Shown in pieces: positions 9,551 through 16,285 of a stretch of 64,000 nt of DNA. Source of the DNA: Clostridia bacterium. Lineage in GTDB: Bacteria; Bacillota; Clostridia; Oscillospirales; Acutalibacteraceae. How positions within the stretch are numbered: position 1 is the first letter of the stretch; every line of letters starts with the position of its first letter. The position numbers and the translations under genes were made by a program. The stretch lies in the NCBI GenBank assembly GCA_017549105.1, contig JAFYVN010000002.1, forward strand, positions 1 through 64,000, read 5' to 3'. A model generated the notes under the pieces. It had not been told where the DNA came from and did not search any database. It saw nothing but the letters and a program-made list of their open reading frames with translations.

Positions 9551-9777
9551 CTCTATTACGAACCTGGAAAAATCTGATTTTTATTCTTTTTGGTTTGCTG
9601 TAAAATTATATAAAATCATTCTCTAAACTGTTGAAAATTTTATTTTATCCGTTTGGTTATTCCTGAACAACACTACATCGTAAAAACAAAATCTATCTGA
9701 TAAAAGCTAATCTCACACGGTTTAGACCGATGGAAATTATCTAAAAACATATGGTTTTGAAAAATTAAAACTTTTTT
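9551..9777. other. AT-rich gap without gene; probable IME1 left flank
   Basis: I see no credible reading frame, promoter pair or RNA gene here. The left end of IME1 should lie in or near this stretch, but I could not find the expected ATGG-NNN-GAGTGTT arm, so the junction is either degraded or outside the searched motif. Confidence 0.4.
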
Positions 9778-9806
9778 GCCTTCCCGATTTCGGGAGGGCA
9801 TTTTTT
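9778..9806. terminator. intrinsic terminator-like hairpin
   Basis: GCCTTCCCG-ATTT-CGGGAGGGC, 9-bp stem with one G-U, followed by TTTTTT on the plus strand and preceded by AAAACTTTTTT. It insulates the IME1 leader from upstream transcription. Confidence 0.75.
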
Positions 9807-9920
9807 ATTATCTAAAACATTTTTATGAGGGCAATTCTGCCGTCACTTTGTAAAGGACAAAGAATGATTTTGAAATGTTGACAGCACTTTTGCCGTCGCA
9901 AAGGATTTTTTAAAAAACTT

Positions 9921-10120
9921 TTCAGAATAGGGTGTAATTTTGCCTTCTCCCTGTGCAAATAAGTGAAGGCTATTTTAAATTTTTTCGTAAAACACCCTAC
10001 AATTTGCCCTCTCCCAGTTCATACATAGTGAAGGGCTTTTTTAAATTCTTTATGAACTTTTCCGGAAACAGCCAAATTTGGGTGTACGTTTCGGGGGTGT
10101 TTGTTCAAATAAGTGAAAGG
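9921..10120 (+). repeat. leader of IME1 with three similar hairpins
   Basis: Three related units start at 9942, 10006 and about 10089. Unit 1: GCCTTC (9942-9947) pairs GAAGGC (9965-9970), then a T-rich tract. Unit 2: GCCCT (10006-10010) pairs AGGGC (10032-10036), then TTTTTT. Unit 3: TTTC pairs GAAA (10115-10118). The 3' strand keeps ATAAGTGAA or ATAGTGAA while the stem bases change together. Units 1 and 2 look like intrinsic terminators. The IME2 leader has a matching set. Possible roles are tandem attenuation, antitermination control or replication iterons. Confidence 0.65.
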
Positions 10121-10212
10121 TGTTTTGCCCTTCATTAAAAAACAAGGAGATGATGTCTATGATTTAGTACTCGCCAAAAGGCAAAACAAATTTAAAGGAA
10201 AGGAGGAAATTG

Positions 10213-11241
10213 ATGTCAGATAAAAACAAAATCACACCGCTTGACACAATAACAATGCAGGAACTTTTTGAAAATGTTTACTGCGGTAACGCAGCGGTCA
10301 TCAAGGATTTACTTTACCCCGGAACATATCTTTTTGCAGGTTCACCGAAGATTGGTAAAAGTTTTTTCGTAACTCAACTTGCCTATCATGTGAGCACAGG
10401 CACACCGCTTTGGGACTTGCCGACAAGAAAAGGAAAGGTTTTGTACCTTGCTCTTGAAGATACTTACCGCAGACTTCAGGAAAGAATGTACCGTATGTTC
10501 GGAACAGAAACAACCGATCTTCTGCACTTCTCCGTTTCGGCAGGTAAACTCACAAACGGTCTTGAAGAACAGATACAAATATTTCTTGATGAGCATCCCG
10601 ATACCACTCTCGTTATGATTGACACTCTGCAAAAAATCCGTGAAGAAGAAAGCGACAGCACCTATGCAAATGACTACAAGGTTGTCACTCAACTGAAAAA
10701 TCTTTCGGACAAGCACGGCATTTGCATTGTAGTTGTTCATCACACACGAAAACTGAAAGCAGATGATAAGTACGATATGATTTCAGGCACCAACGGATTG
10801 TTCGGTGCGGCAGACGGTGCATTGATTCTGCAAAAAGAAAAACGCACAAGCAACAAAGCAACGCTCAATGTTTCAGGCAGAGACCAACCCGATTTGCTTT
10901 TTCGCATAACAAGAAACGAAGAACGGTTGGTGTGGGAACTTAATGAAATGGAAACGGAACTCTGGAAAGAAAAACCTGACCCGCTTCTTGAAAAGGTTGC
11001 GGAAATAATTACAACCGACAATCCCGATTGGGAAGGAAGTGCATCCGAGTTCGTTGCACTTCTCGGCGTTGACCTGAAAGCAAACACGCTCTCGTTAAAG
11101 CTGAATGTCAACGCTTCACGACTGCTGAATGAGTACGGTATTTCTTACAGCAGCAGTCGATGTCACGCAGGAAGAAAGCTGAGTTTTCATCTTCAGCGTG
11201 ACGATCGTGTCGATGGTGACGATGATTTAGGGGGCATATAA
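10213..11241 (+). CDS. RepA-like hexameric helicase / AAA_25-type ATPase
   Basis: A 342-residue RecA-fold ATPase. Walker A is AGSPKIGKS (about residues 42-50), Walker B TLVMIDT (132-138), and IVVVHHTRK resembles the sensor of plasmid RepA/DnaB-like helicases. It likely drives replication of the excised element. The ATG at 10213 has AGGAGG 6 nt upstream; a TTG 3 nt earlier is too close to it. The last ~90 residues look like a winged-helix DNA-binding tail. A minimal frame ATG-ATT-TAG with its own AAGGAG sits at 10159-10167. It is the first gene of IME1, behind the hairpin leader. Confidence 0.85.
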   Translation: MSDKNKITPLDTITMQELFENVYCGNAAVIKDLLYPGTYLFAGSPKIGKSFFVTQLAYHVSTGTPLWDLPTRKGKVLYLALEDTYRRLQERMYRMFGTETTDLLHFSVSAGKLTNGLEEQIQIFLDEHPDTTLVMIDTLQKIREEESDSTYANDYKVVTQLKNLSDKHGICIVVVHHTRKLKADDKYDMISGTNGLFGAADGALILQKEKRTSNKATLNVSGRDQPDLLFRITRNEERLVWELNEMETELWKEKPDPLLEKVAEIITTDNPDWEGSASEFVALLGVDLKANTLSLKLNVNASRLLNEYGISYSSSRCHAGRKLSFHLQRDDRVDGDDDLGGI

Positions 11242-11530
11242 AAGACCGTCACGGTCGTCACCATCGTCACGCAAGACGGTGCATTTGTGCCGTCTTGGTG
11301 TACCTCGTAGAGCGCAACAGCATCTTTTGATATACAAAGTGTGTCAAAAGTGCTTTTGCGTTACTTTTGACAAAAGTAACAAAATAAAATACTGCGCTTT
11401 GCTTGTATTTTGCGGTGTTACCGCAGTCGCTGACGCGACATAGAATTTTGTTGAATGACGGTGCTTCGCACCTTATTGAACAAAACCATATTAATTACTG
11501 TTTCGAAAAGTATAGAAAGGAGTGGATTGA
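11242..11530. other. candidate oriT region of IME1 (MobV type), rich in hairpins
   Basis: Non-coding stretch directly upstream of the relaxase. Inverted repeats: GACCGT/ACGGTC (11244-11256), CAAGACGG/CCGTCTTG (11272-11297), GTTACTTTTG-A-CAAAAGTAAC (11360-11380), CGGT/ACCG near 11412, and a nested hairpin around GGTGCTTCGCACC (about 11459-11471). ACAAAGTGTGTCAAAAGT (about 11335-11351) resembles the AGTGTG/T nick region of pMV158-type MobV origins. Position and repeats fit oriT; the nick site is inference. Confidence 0.5.
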
Positions 11531-12733
11531 ATTAAAAGAACGATAAGCGCAATGGTAGGCAAAGGCTCGGTCAATCACAACAGCAGAGTGTTCAATGCCA
11601 AGAACACAGACCCCGAAAGAACTCACCGAAACATTGAATACTGCAACGAAAAAATAACGGATGTGTATCATCAGCTTTTCGACGAGGCACAGAAAAGATA
11701 CAACGCTAAACAGAAACGTGCCGACAGAAAAATCGAAAACTACTATGAGAAAATCCGAACGGGTAAGCAGGAAAAAACATTTCACGAAATCATTTTGCAG
11801 ATTGGTGACCGTGATGATATGAGTGCAAAAGATGAGAACGGTGAGCTTGCCGAGAGAATACTCGACGAATATTTTCGGTCGTTCCAAGAACGCAATCCGT
11901 ATCTGAAAGTTTTCTCCGCACACCTTCATATGGATGAAGCAACACCGCACCTTCACATCGACTTTGTTCCGTTCACAACGGGAAGCAAAAGAGGAATGGA
12001 CACAAGAGTATCACTCAAGCAGGCTCTCGCAAACCAAGGCTTTGTCGGAAACTCAAAGCACGAATCCGAGTGGAGTCTTTGGGTACTTGCCGAGAAGAAA
12101 GAGCTTGCAGCCGTGATGCAAAAGTACGGCATTGAATGGGAACATAAAGGCACTCACGAAGAACACTTATCCGATTACGATTACAAAAAGAAGATGCGGG
12201 CTGAAGAAGTTGAAGCACTTGCGAAAGAATCCGAAGAGCTGAACATAAAGGTTGATGACCTCAGAGAAAGAGTTTCAAACCTGATGGAGTTCGAAGGTGA
12301 GATGGATGAAATCTCAAATCAATTTTACGATGAAGAAGAGTTTCAACTGCCCGAGCCTCCGCCGTTGATGTCAGCCAAAACTTACAAAACGAAGTTCGTT
12401 GAGCCTCTGATAAAAAGATTACTTGCAATCGCCAAGACAGCAGTAAAGCGTTGCTTTGAGATGAAAGAACGACTCGATAATATCAGCTATGAGTTACGGT
12501 GTAAGTATGGCGATGAAGAACGGTACAGAAAAGAAAATCAAAAGCTGTACCGAGAAAACGAAAAGCTCACTCACGAAGTTCAGGACTTCCGGCTGGTGAG
12601 AAGAATCTTCGGTGATGAGCGTGTTGTCGAGTTGATTAACGAAGCAAGACAAGCCGAATACGAACAGCGTATGGCACAGTTCAGAAAACCGAAACGCACT
12701 ATTCACAAAGATAAGGACAGAGATGTCCGATAG
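11531..12733 (+). CDS. MobV (Mob_Pre) family relaxase, probable ATT start
   Basis: The protein reads (I)KRTISAMVGKGSVNHNSRVF, the conserved start of MobV relaxases with the HNxR motif I. The metal-binding motif is HLHMDEATPHLHIDFVPF (about residues 130-150). A coiled-coil-rich C-terminal half follows. The first ATG (11552) would cut off the conserved KRTISA, and a stop lies just before codon 11531. AAAGGAG sits 8 nt before the ATT at 11531, so a rare ATT start giving 400 residues is most likely. It should nick oriT and pilot mobilization using a helper transfer system. Confidence 0.85.
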   Translation: MKRTISAMVGKGSVNHNSRVFNAKNTDPERTHRNIEYCNEKITDVYHQLFDEAQKRYNAKQKRADRKIENYYEKIRTGKQEKTFHEIILQIGDRDDMSAKDENGELAERILDEYFRSFQERNPYLKVFSAHLHMDEATPHLHIDFVPFTTGSKRGMDTRVSLKQALANQGFVGNSKHESEWSLWVLAEKKELAAVMQKYGIEWEHKGTHEEHLSDYDYKKKMRAEEVEALAKESEELNIKVDDLRERVSNLMEFEGEMDEISNQFYDEEEFQLPEPPPLMSAKTYKTKFVEPLIKRLLAIAKTAVKRCFEMKERLDNISYELRCKYGDEERYRKENQKLYRENEKLTHEVQDFRLVRRIFGDERVVELINEARQAEYEQRMAQFRKPKRTIHKDKDRDVR

Positions 12734-12762
12734 AATTTTATTAAAGAAAGGAATTTATAACT

Positions 12763-13659
12763 ATGAAATTGTTCAAAAATGAATCTGAAAATATTATTTC
12801 AGAAAACAACACAAAAGCCGAAGTTGCCATTTCAAATCTTGTACCTTTCAACAAACATCCATTTAAGGTTGTTGACAATGAAGAAATGGAACTTCTCATA
12901 CAAAGCATAAAAGAGAACGGAATAATTACTCCGCTTACCGTCAGAAAAACTGATGACGGCAAATACGAGGTTATTTCAGGTCACAGAAGAATGTTTGCAG
13001 CTACAAAGTTAGGGTTAAAAACCGTTCCGGTTAATGTGCTTGAACTATCCCAAGATGAAGCGACTATTGCAATGGTTGATTCCAATCTTCAGCGAGAACA
13101 TATTTTGCCGAGTGAAAAAGCGTTTTCATACCAGATGAAATATTATGCTATGAAAAGGAAAGCAGGTCGTCCGTCAAGAAATTCGTGCCAAGTTGGCGCG
13201 AATTTAAGAACAGATGAGCAAATGGCGGAAAATGCTTCAGACAGTGCGAGGCAAATACAAAGATATATTCGCCTTACAAACCTCATTCCTCAAATACTCA
13301 ATCTGATGGATGAAGGTAAAATAGCATTATCTGTTGGCGTGGAGTTATCTTACCTTACGCCGTCTTTTCAGTGGACGGTTTACCAAGCGATGCAGGAATA
13401 TGACTGTACTCCCTCGTATGCTCAGGCTTCACAGATGCGAAAGGATTATGAGGCAGGTATTCTAACCACTGGAAGAATTCAGCAAATGCTCTCCAAAGAA
13501 AAGCCGAATCAAGTGCAGACGGTAAAGATACCCGAAGACAGAATCATTAAATATTTAAAGCCTAATGCAACGGTAAAGGATAAAGAGGATTTTCTTAACA
13601 AGGCTGTTGAATATTACGGCAGACATCTTGAAAAACAGAAAAACAGAGGTGCGAGATGA
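12763..13659 (+). CDS. ParB/RepB-like partition-type protein of IME1
   Basis: A 298-residue protein. ParB N-terminal (CTPase-type) domain: LVPFNKHPFKVVDNEEMELL, GIITPLTVRK, VISGHRRMFAA and MVDSNLQREHILPSEKA. A helix-turn-helix region lies at about 130-200. A C-terminal helical part follows. No ParA is near, as is usual for this IME type. It overlaps the next gene as ATGA. It is homologous to the IME2 protein at 31348-32190. Likely roles are DNA binding, stability or recombination accessory function. Confidence 0.85.
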   Translation: MKLFKNESENIISENNTKAEVAISNLVPFNKHPFKVVDNEEMELLIQSIKENGIITPLTVRKTDDGKYEVISGHRRMFAATKLGLKTVPVNVLELSQDEATIAMVDSNLQREHILPSEKAFSYQMKYYAMKRKAGRPSRNSCQVGANLRTDEQMAENASDSARQIQRYIRLTNLIPQILNLMDEGKIALSVGVELSYLTPSFQWTVYQAMQEYDCTPSYAQASQMRKDYEAGILTTGRIQQMLSKEKPNQVQTVKIPEDRIIKYLKPNATVKDKEDFLNKAVEYYGRHLEKQKNRGAR

Positions 13660-13931
13660 TGAGATTTTGGAAACTATTGAAATTAAAATTCCACGAGATA
13701 ATCGAAGACACCCGTGGAGAACTCAGAACAAGTGAGGCTGATGCAAATGAATATGTCATCAACGGTGTTCGGTATATTGTTTCATCTCGTTTCAGCGAAA
13801 CAGAAAACAAAACTATGAAAGAAAAATTATCAGATTTTATTGGTAGCGATTTCGCACATTTGACAACCACCGAAGATGAAAATACAATACAAGCGGAATA
13901 TGTATGTTCGACTGCCGGAGAGGAGGATTAA
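13656..13931 (+). CDS. small conserved VNGV-type protein upstream of the recombinase
   Basis: A 91-residue acidic protein of unknown function. It shares with the IME2 protein at 32187-32450 the pattern ANEYV(I/V)NGV.Y.V.SRF, a middle KxK...I.SDF.(H/P)LT stretch and the C-terminal (V)C(S/L)TAG(E/K)ED. No membrane segment or known fold is visible. It is translationally coupled at both ends (ATGA with parB, TAATG with the recombinase), which suggests a job in integration/excision, for example as a recombination directionality factor. That role is inference from place, size and conservation. Confidence 0.7.
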   Translation: MMRFWKLLKLKFHEIIEDTRGELRTSEADANEYVINGVRYIVSSRFSETENKTMKEKLSDFIGSDFAHLTTTEDENTIQAEYVCSTAGEED

Positions 13932-15610
13932 TGCAGTCAAACAACGCAGGAATCACAGCTCTGTATTGCCGTCTTTCAAGAGATGACCGTACGGACAAGG
14001 AGAGTAACTCAATAGCCAATCAAAAGAAACTGCTCGCTCAGAAGGCAAAAGAGCTTCGACTGTCTAATATCAAATACTATGTTGATGACGGTTACACAGG
14101 CACTAATTTCAACCGCCCGGGATTTCAGGATCTGCTTGACGATATTGAAATGGGATATATCAGCACGATTATGGTGAAAGATTTATCCCGACTCGGCAGA
14201 GATTATGTTTCGGTAGGTCATTATACAGACAGCTTCTTTCCCGACCACAACATAAGATTTATCGCAATCAACGATTTAGTTGACAGTGCAGAAGGCGAGA
14301 ACGAGATTGCACCGTTCAAAAACATAATGAACGAAATGTATGCCCGTGATATTTCAAAGAAGGTCCGTTCAGCTTGTCGTATCAGAGGCAACTGCGGTGA
14401 ACCGTTGGCACAGCCGCCTTACGGATACAATAAGGACCCGCTGAATTCAAAGAAATGGGTAATTGATGTTGAGGCTGCCGAAGTTGTCAGAAGCATTTTT
14501 GAAATGTGTCTTGAGGGTAAAGGCAATGAAACGATTGCACACATTCTGCACGAAAACAGAGTGCTGAAACCGAGAGCCTATTGGCAAAGCAAAGGCATCG
14601 GAAGAGGCGGCAAAAAGGCTTATGAGGACCCGTATAAATGGTTGCCGTCAACCGTGTCAGGAATACTGCATCAGCAAGAATACTGCGGTGATGTGATTAA
14701 TTTCAAAACCTATTCAAAGTCATTCAAAAACAAAAGACGGTATATGAATGACCGTGAAAACTGGCTGATATTCAAAGACGTCAATGAGCCTATTATTGAC
14801 AGAGCAATTTTTGAAATGGTGCAGGAGAAAAATGCTAAAACCAAACGCAGAGCACCCAAGCCCGAAAACGGTGAAAAGAGCATCTTTTGTGATTTTCTAT
14901 ACTGTGCTGATTGTGGTAAAAAGCTGTGGTCACACGTCAATCCACGCAACAAGGATATTCATTTTTTCAGTTGTTCCAACTACAAGAAGGATTACCGAGG
15001 TACCTGTGAAAGCAGGCATTATGTCAGAACAGATGCAATAGAGCAGATTGTTTTGATGGAGTTGAGAAAGTTAATTTCATTTATGGAGTATGACGAAGAA
15101 GCGTTTGCAGAAATTCTTTCAAACAAAACCAATGCTGACATACTTGCACAGAAAAACCATTTACAAGCCGAGTTGAAGAAAGCCATCGAGAGAATTGAAA
15201 CAGTTGAAAGGCTTTATCTCAAACTCTATGAGGATAATTCAAACGGCAAGGTTACGGACGAATGGTTTATGTGCACGTCGCAAAAGTATGAAATTGAAAG
15301 AAGTGAGTTGAAAGCAAAAGTTCCCGAGCTTCGTACTCAGATTGCTTCTTTGGAAAAGACACAAAAGGGCAAAGAAATCTTCATAGCCGCAATACGGAAG
15401 TTTATGCAAATGGAAACACTGACAGCACCTCTGCTGCACGAACTGATTGACCGAATTGAAGTTCACGAGATTGAGGGTACAGGCAAGAACAGAACGCAAA
15501 GAATCGTTATCAATTACCGATTTGTGGGCTGTCTTGAACTGCCAACCGTCAGCGAAAACTACAAGGCTGACATACGGCAAGGTGTTGCTATTGAATACCT
15601 GACAGCATAA
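13931..15610 (+). CDS. large serine recombinase of IME1
   Basis: 559 residues. Catalytic resolvase domain (1-150) with the nucleophile Ser16 in YCRLSRDD and the DDGYTGTNFNRPGF and KDLSRLGRD motifs. Recombinase domain (about 165-290, PPYGYNKD and GKGNETIA). Zinc ribbon with CADCGKK and CSNYKKDYRGTC. A coiled coil follows at about 390-480. It integrates and excises the element at an att site. The ATG at 13931 has GAGGAGG 6-7 nt upstream; the earlier ATG at 13904 would include that site. It is closely related to the IME2 enzyme, as are the att arms. Confidence 0.93.
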   Translation: MQSNNAGITALYCRLSRDDRTDKESNSIANQKKLLAQKAKELRLSNIKYYVDDGYTGTNFNRPGFQDLLDDIEMGYISTIMVKDLSRLGRDYVSVGHYTDSFFPDHNIRFIAINDLVDSAEGENEIAPFKNIMNEMYARDISKKVRSACRIRGNCGEPLAQPPYGYNKDPLNSKKWVIDVEAAEVVRSIFEMCLEGKGNETIAHILHENRVLKPRAYWQSKGIGRGGKKAYEDPYKWLPSTVSGILHQQEYCGDVINFKTYSKSFKNKRRYMNDRENWLIFKDVNEPIIDRAIFEMVQEKNAKTKRRAPKPENGEKSIFCDFLYCADCGKKLWSHVNPRNKDIHFFSCSNYKKDYRGTCESRHYVRTDAIEQIVLMELRKLISFMEYDEEAFAEILSNKTNADILAQKNHLQAELKKAIERIETVERLYLKLYEDNSNGKVTDEWFMCTSQKYEIERSELKAKVPELRTQIASLEKTQKGKEIFIAAIRKFMQMETLTAPLLHELIDRIEVHEIEGTGKNRTQRIVINYRFVGCLELPTVSENYKADIRQGVAIEYLTA

Positions 15611-15619
15611 AACAAGAAA

Positions 15620-15648
15620 GGTCGCAGACTGTAAAAAAGTCTGCGACC
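15620..15648. terminator. hairpin after the IME1 recombinase
   Basis: GGTCGCAGACT (15620-15630) pairs perfectly with AGTCTGCGACC (15638-15648). No T-run follows closely, so it may be a weak terminator or a mRNA 3' end hairpin. Confidence 0.55.
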
Positions 15649-15678
15649 AATAAAAAACTTAATTTTCAGCAAAAAAGA

Positions 15679-15738
15679 GAGTGTTAATAACTCGAATCCG
15701 TTATTAACACTCATAATGGTACGCTGCAAGGGATTCGA
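15679..15738. repeat. attR of IME1: palindromic arm, ATGG core and tRNA-Arg 3' remnant
   Basis: A 13-bp perfect inverted repeat with 8-nt loop (15679-15691, 15700-15712), then ATA, then ATGG (15716-15719), then TACGCTGCAAGGGATTCGA. It aligns without gaps over 60 bp with 34211-34270 (51 of 60 identical by my count), and the 17 bp at 15722-15738 equal the 3' end of the tRNA-Arg gene at 34254-34270. On the minus strand the palindrome is followed by TCTTTTTTG, so it can also act as terminator. Confidence 0.8.
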
Positions 15739-15822
15739 CTCGCGCGACTGCGTTCGCTTGGTCGCTCGCGGTCACAACAGTCCACCGGACTGTTGCTCTG
15801 TACCGCTCGTCCTTCGAATCCC
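15730..15822. repeat. 93-bp palindromic intergenic repeat
   Basis: Bounded by GGGATTCGA (15730-15738) and TCGAATCCC (15814-15822). It contains the palindrome CAACAGTCC-ACC-GGACTGTTG (15775-15795) and GC-rich CGCG/GGTCGC stretches unlike the surroundings. It is not a tRNA because no anticodon or D arm can be drawn. It looks like a small non-autonomous palindromic repeat whose ends mimic a tRNA T-loop, inserted at or fused to the tRNA remnant. Confidence 0.6.
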
Positions 15823-15836
15823 ATTTATTACAAAAA

Positions 15837-15874
15837 ACAAAAAAGAAGCAACTTCTTCGAAATCACTTCTTTTT
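15837..15874 (-). terminator. displaced terminator of the tRNA-Arg gene
   Basis: On the minus strand AAAAAGAAG (from 15874) pairs with CTTCTTTTTT, followed by GTTTTTTG. It abuts the ATGG core at 15875. If IME2 is removed, it comes directly behind the CCA end of the tRNA-Arg gene, so I infer that it is the original terminator of that gene. Confidence 0.6.
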
Positions 15875-15902
15875 ATGGTACGAGTGTTCATAACGGATTC
15901 AA
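15875..15902. repeat. attL of IME2: ATGG core plus inverted recombinase arm
   Basis: ATGG (15875-15878), TAC, then a 21-nt arm (15882-15902, GAGTGTTCATAACGG...) that is the exact reverse complement of 34224-34244 at the other end of IME2. The arms stand 3 nt from ATGG at both ends, as expected for the two halves of a large-serine-recombinase attP. Confidence 0.8.
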
Positions 15903-15976
15903 TGAATAAATTGTTAACGGCGGTTAAACACACATTGTTTCATGCTACCATTAATAACTGAAAGGAATTGCAAATT

Positions 15977-16234
15977 ATGAAAAACAATATTATATCTTGC
16001 GAATTTAACATTGATACTGCATGTGTTGAAGTAAAATTAACCGACGGTTCAATGGTATCAATCGACTGCATCGCCGTTGAAAACGAATATGCAAACAATA
16101 TGTACGAAACATCCGAACTTGACTATCTCATCTACAACGAGCCAATGAGCTATGTCAGATTATTGTTAAGCGGTAAAATGGAAGAATATCTAAGGAACAG
16201 TACAGACTACACAAATTTGTCTGATAATAGATAG
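15977..16234 (+). CDS. small acidic protein, DUF6061-like
   Basis: An 85-residue protein with the layout CEFNIDTACVEVKLTDGSMV, SIDCIAVENEYANNMYETSE and LDYLIYNEPMSYVRLLL, which I associate with a small Firmicutes family (DUF6061-like, from memory). No membrane segment or catalytic motif is seen. The ATG at 15977 follows AAAGGA by 10 nt; a TTG at 15968 is a weaker choice. It is the first gene inside the left end of IME2 and has its own terminator. Confidence 0.65.
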   Translation: MKNNIISCEFNIDTACVEVKLTDGSMVSIDCIAVENEYANNMYETSELDYLIYNEPMSYVRLLLSGKMEEYLRNSTDYTNLSDNR

Positions 16235-16238
16235 TTGC

Positions 16239-16280
16239 AAAAAACGGCACCATACTTTCACTAGTGTGGTGCCGTTTTTT
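16239..16280. terminator. bidirectional terminator
   Basis: AAAAAACGGCACCA (16239-16252) pairs with TGGTGCCGTTTTTT (16267-16280). It ends both the small plus-strand gene and the minus-strand OLD gene. Confidence 0.92.
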
Positions 16281-16285
16281 GATTC

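Larger units (their letters stand above)
9811..15712. mobile_element. IME1: integrative mobilizable element with RepA-like helicase and MobV relaxase (left end uncertain)
   Basis: Gene order: triple-hairpin leader, RepA-like ATPase, candidate oriT, MobV relaxase, ParB, small VNGV protein, large serine recombinase, terminal palindrome. No conjugation (T4SS) genes are present, so it would need a helper. The right end (palindrome plus ATAATGG core and a tRNA-Arg 3' remnant) matches that of IME2. The left end given is a guess from where the leader structure begins. Confidence 0.75.

Noticed and set aside
9551..9777. attL of IME1 near ATGG at 9730 or 9762
   Set aside because: Neither ATGG is followed by a GAGTGTT-type arm at 3 nt, so the left junction stays unresolved.
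15717..15822. Second complete tRNA gene
   Set aside because: Only the T-loop/acceptor 3' part is present; no anticodon or D arm can be folded.
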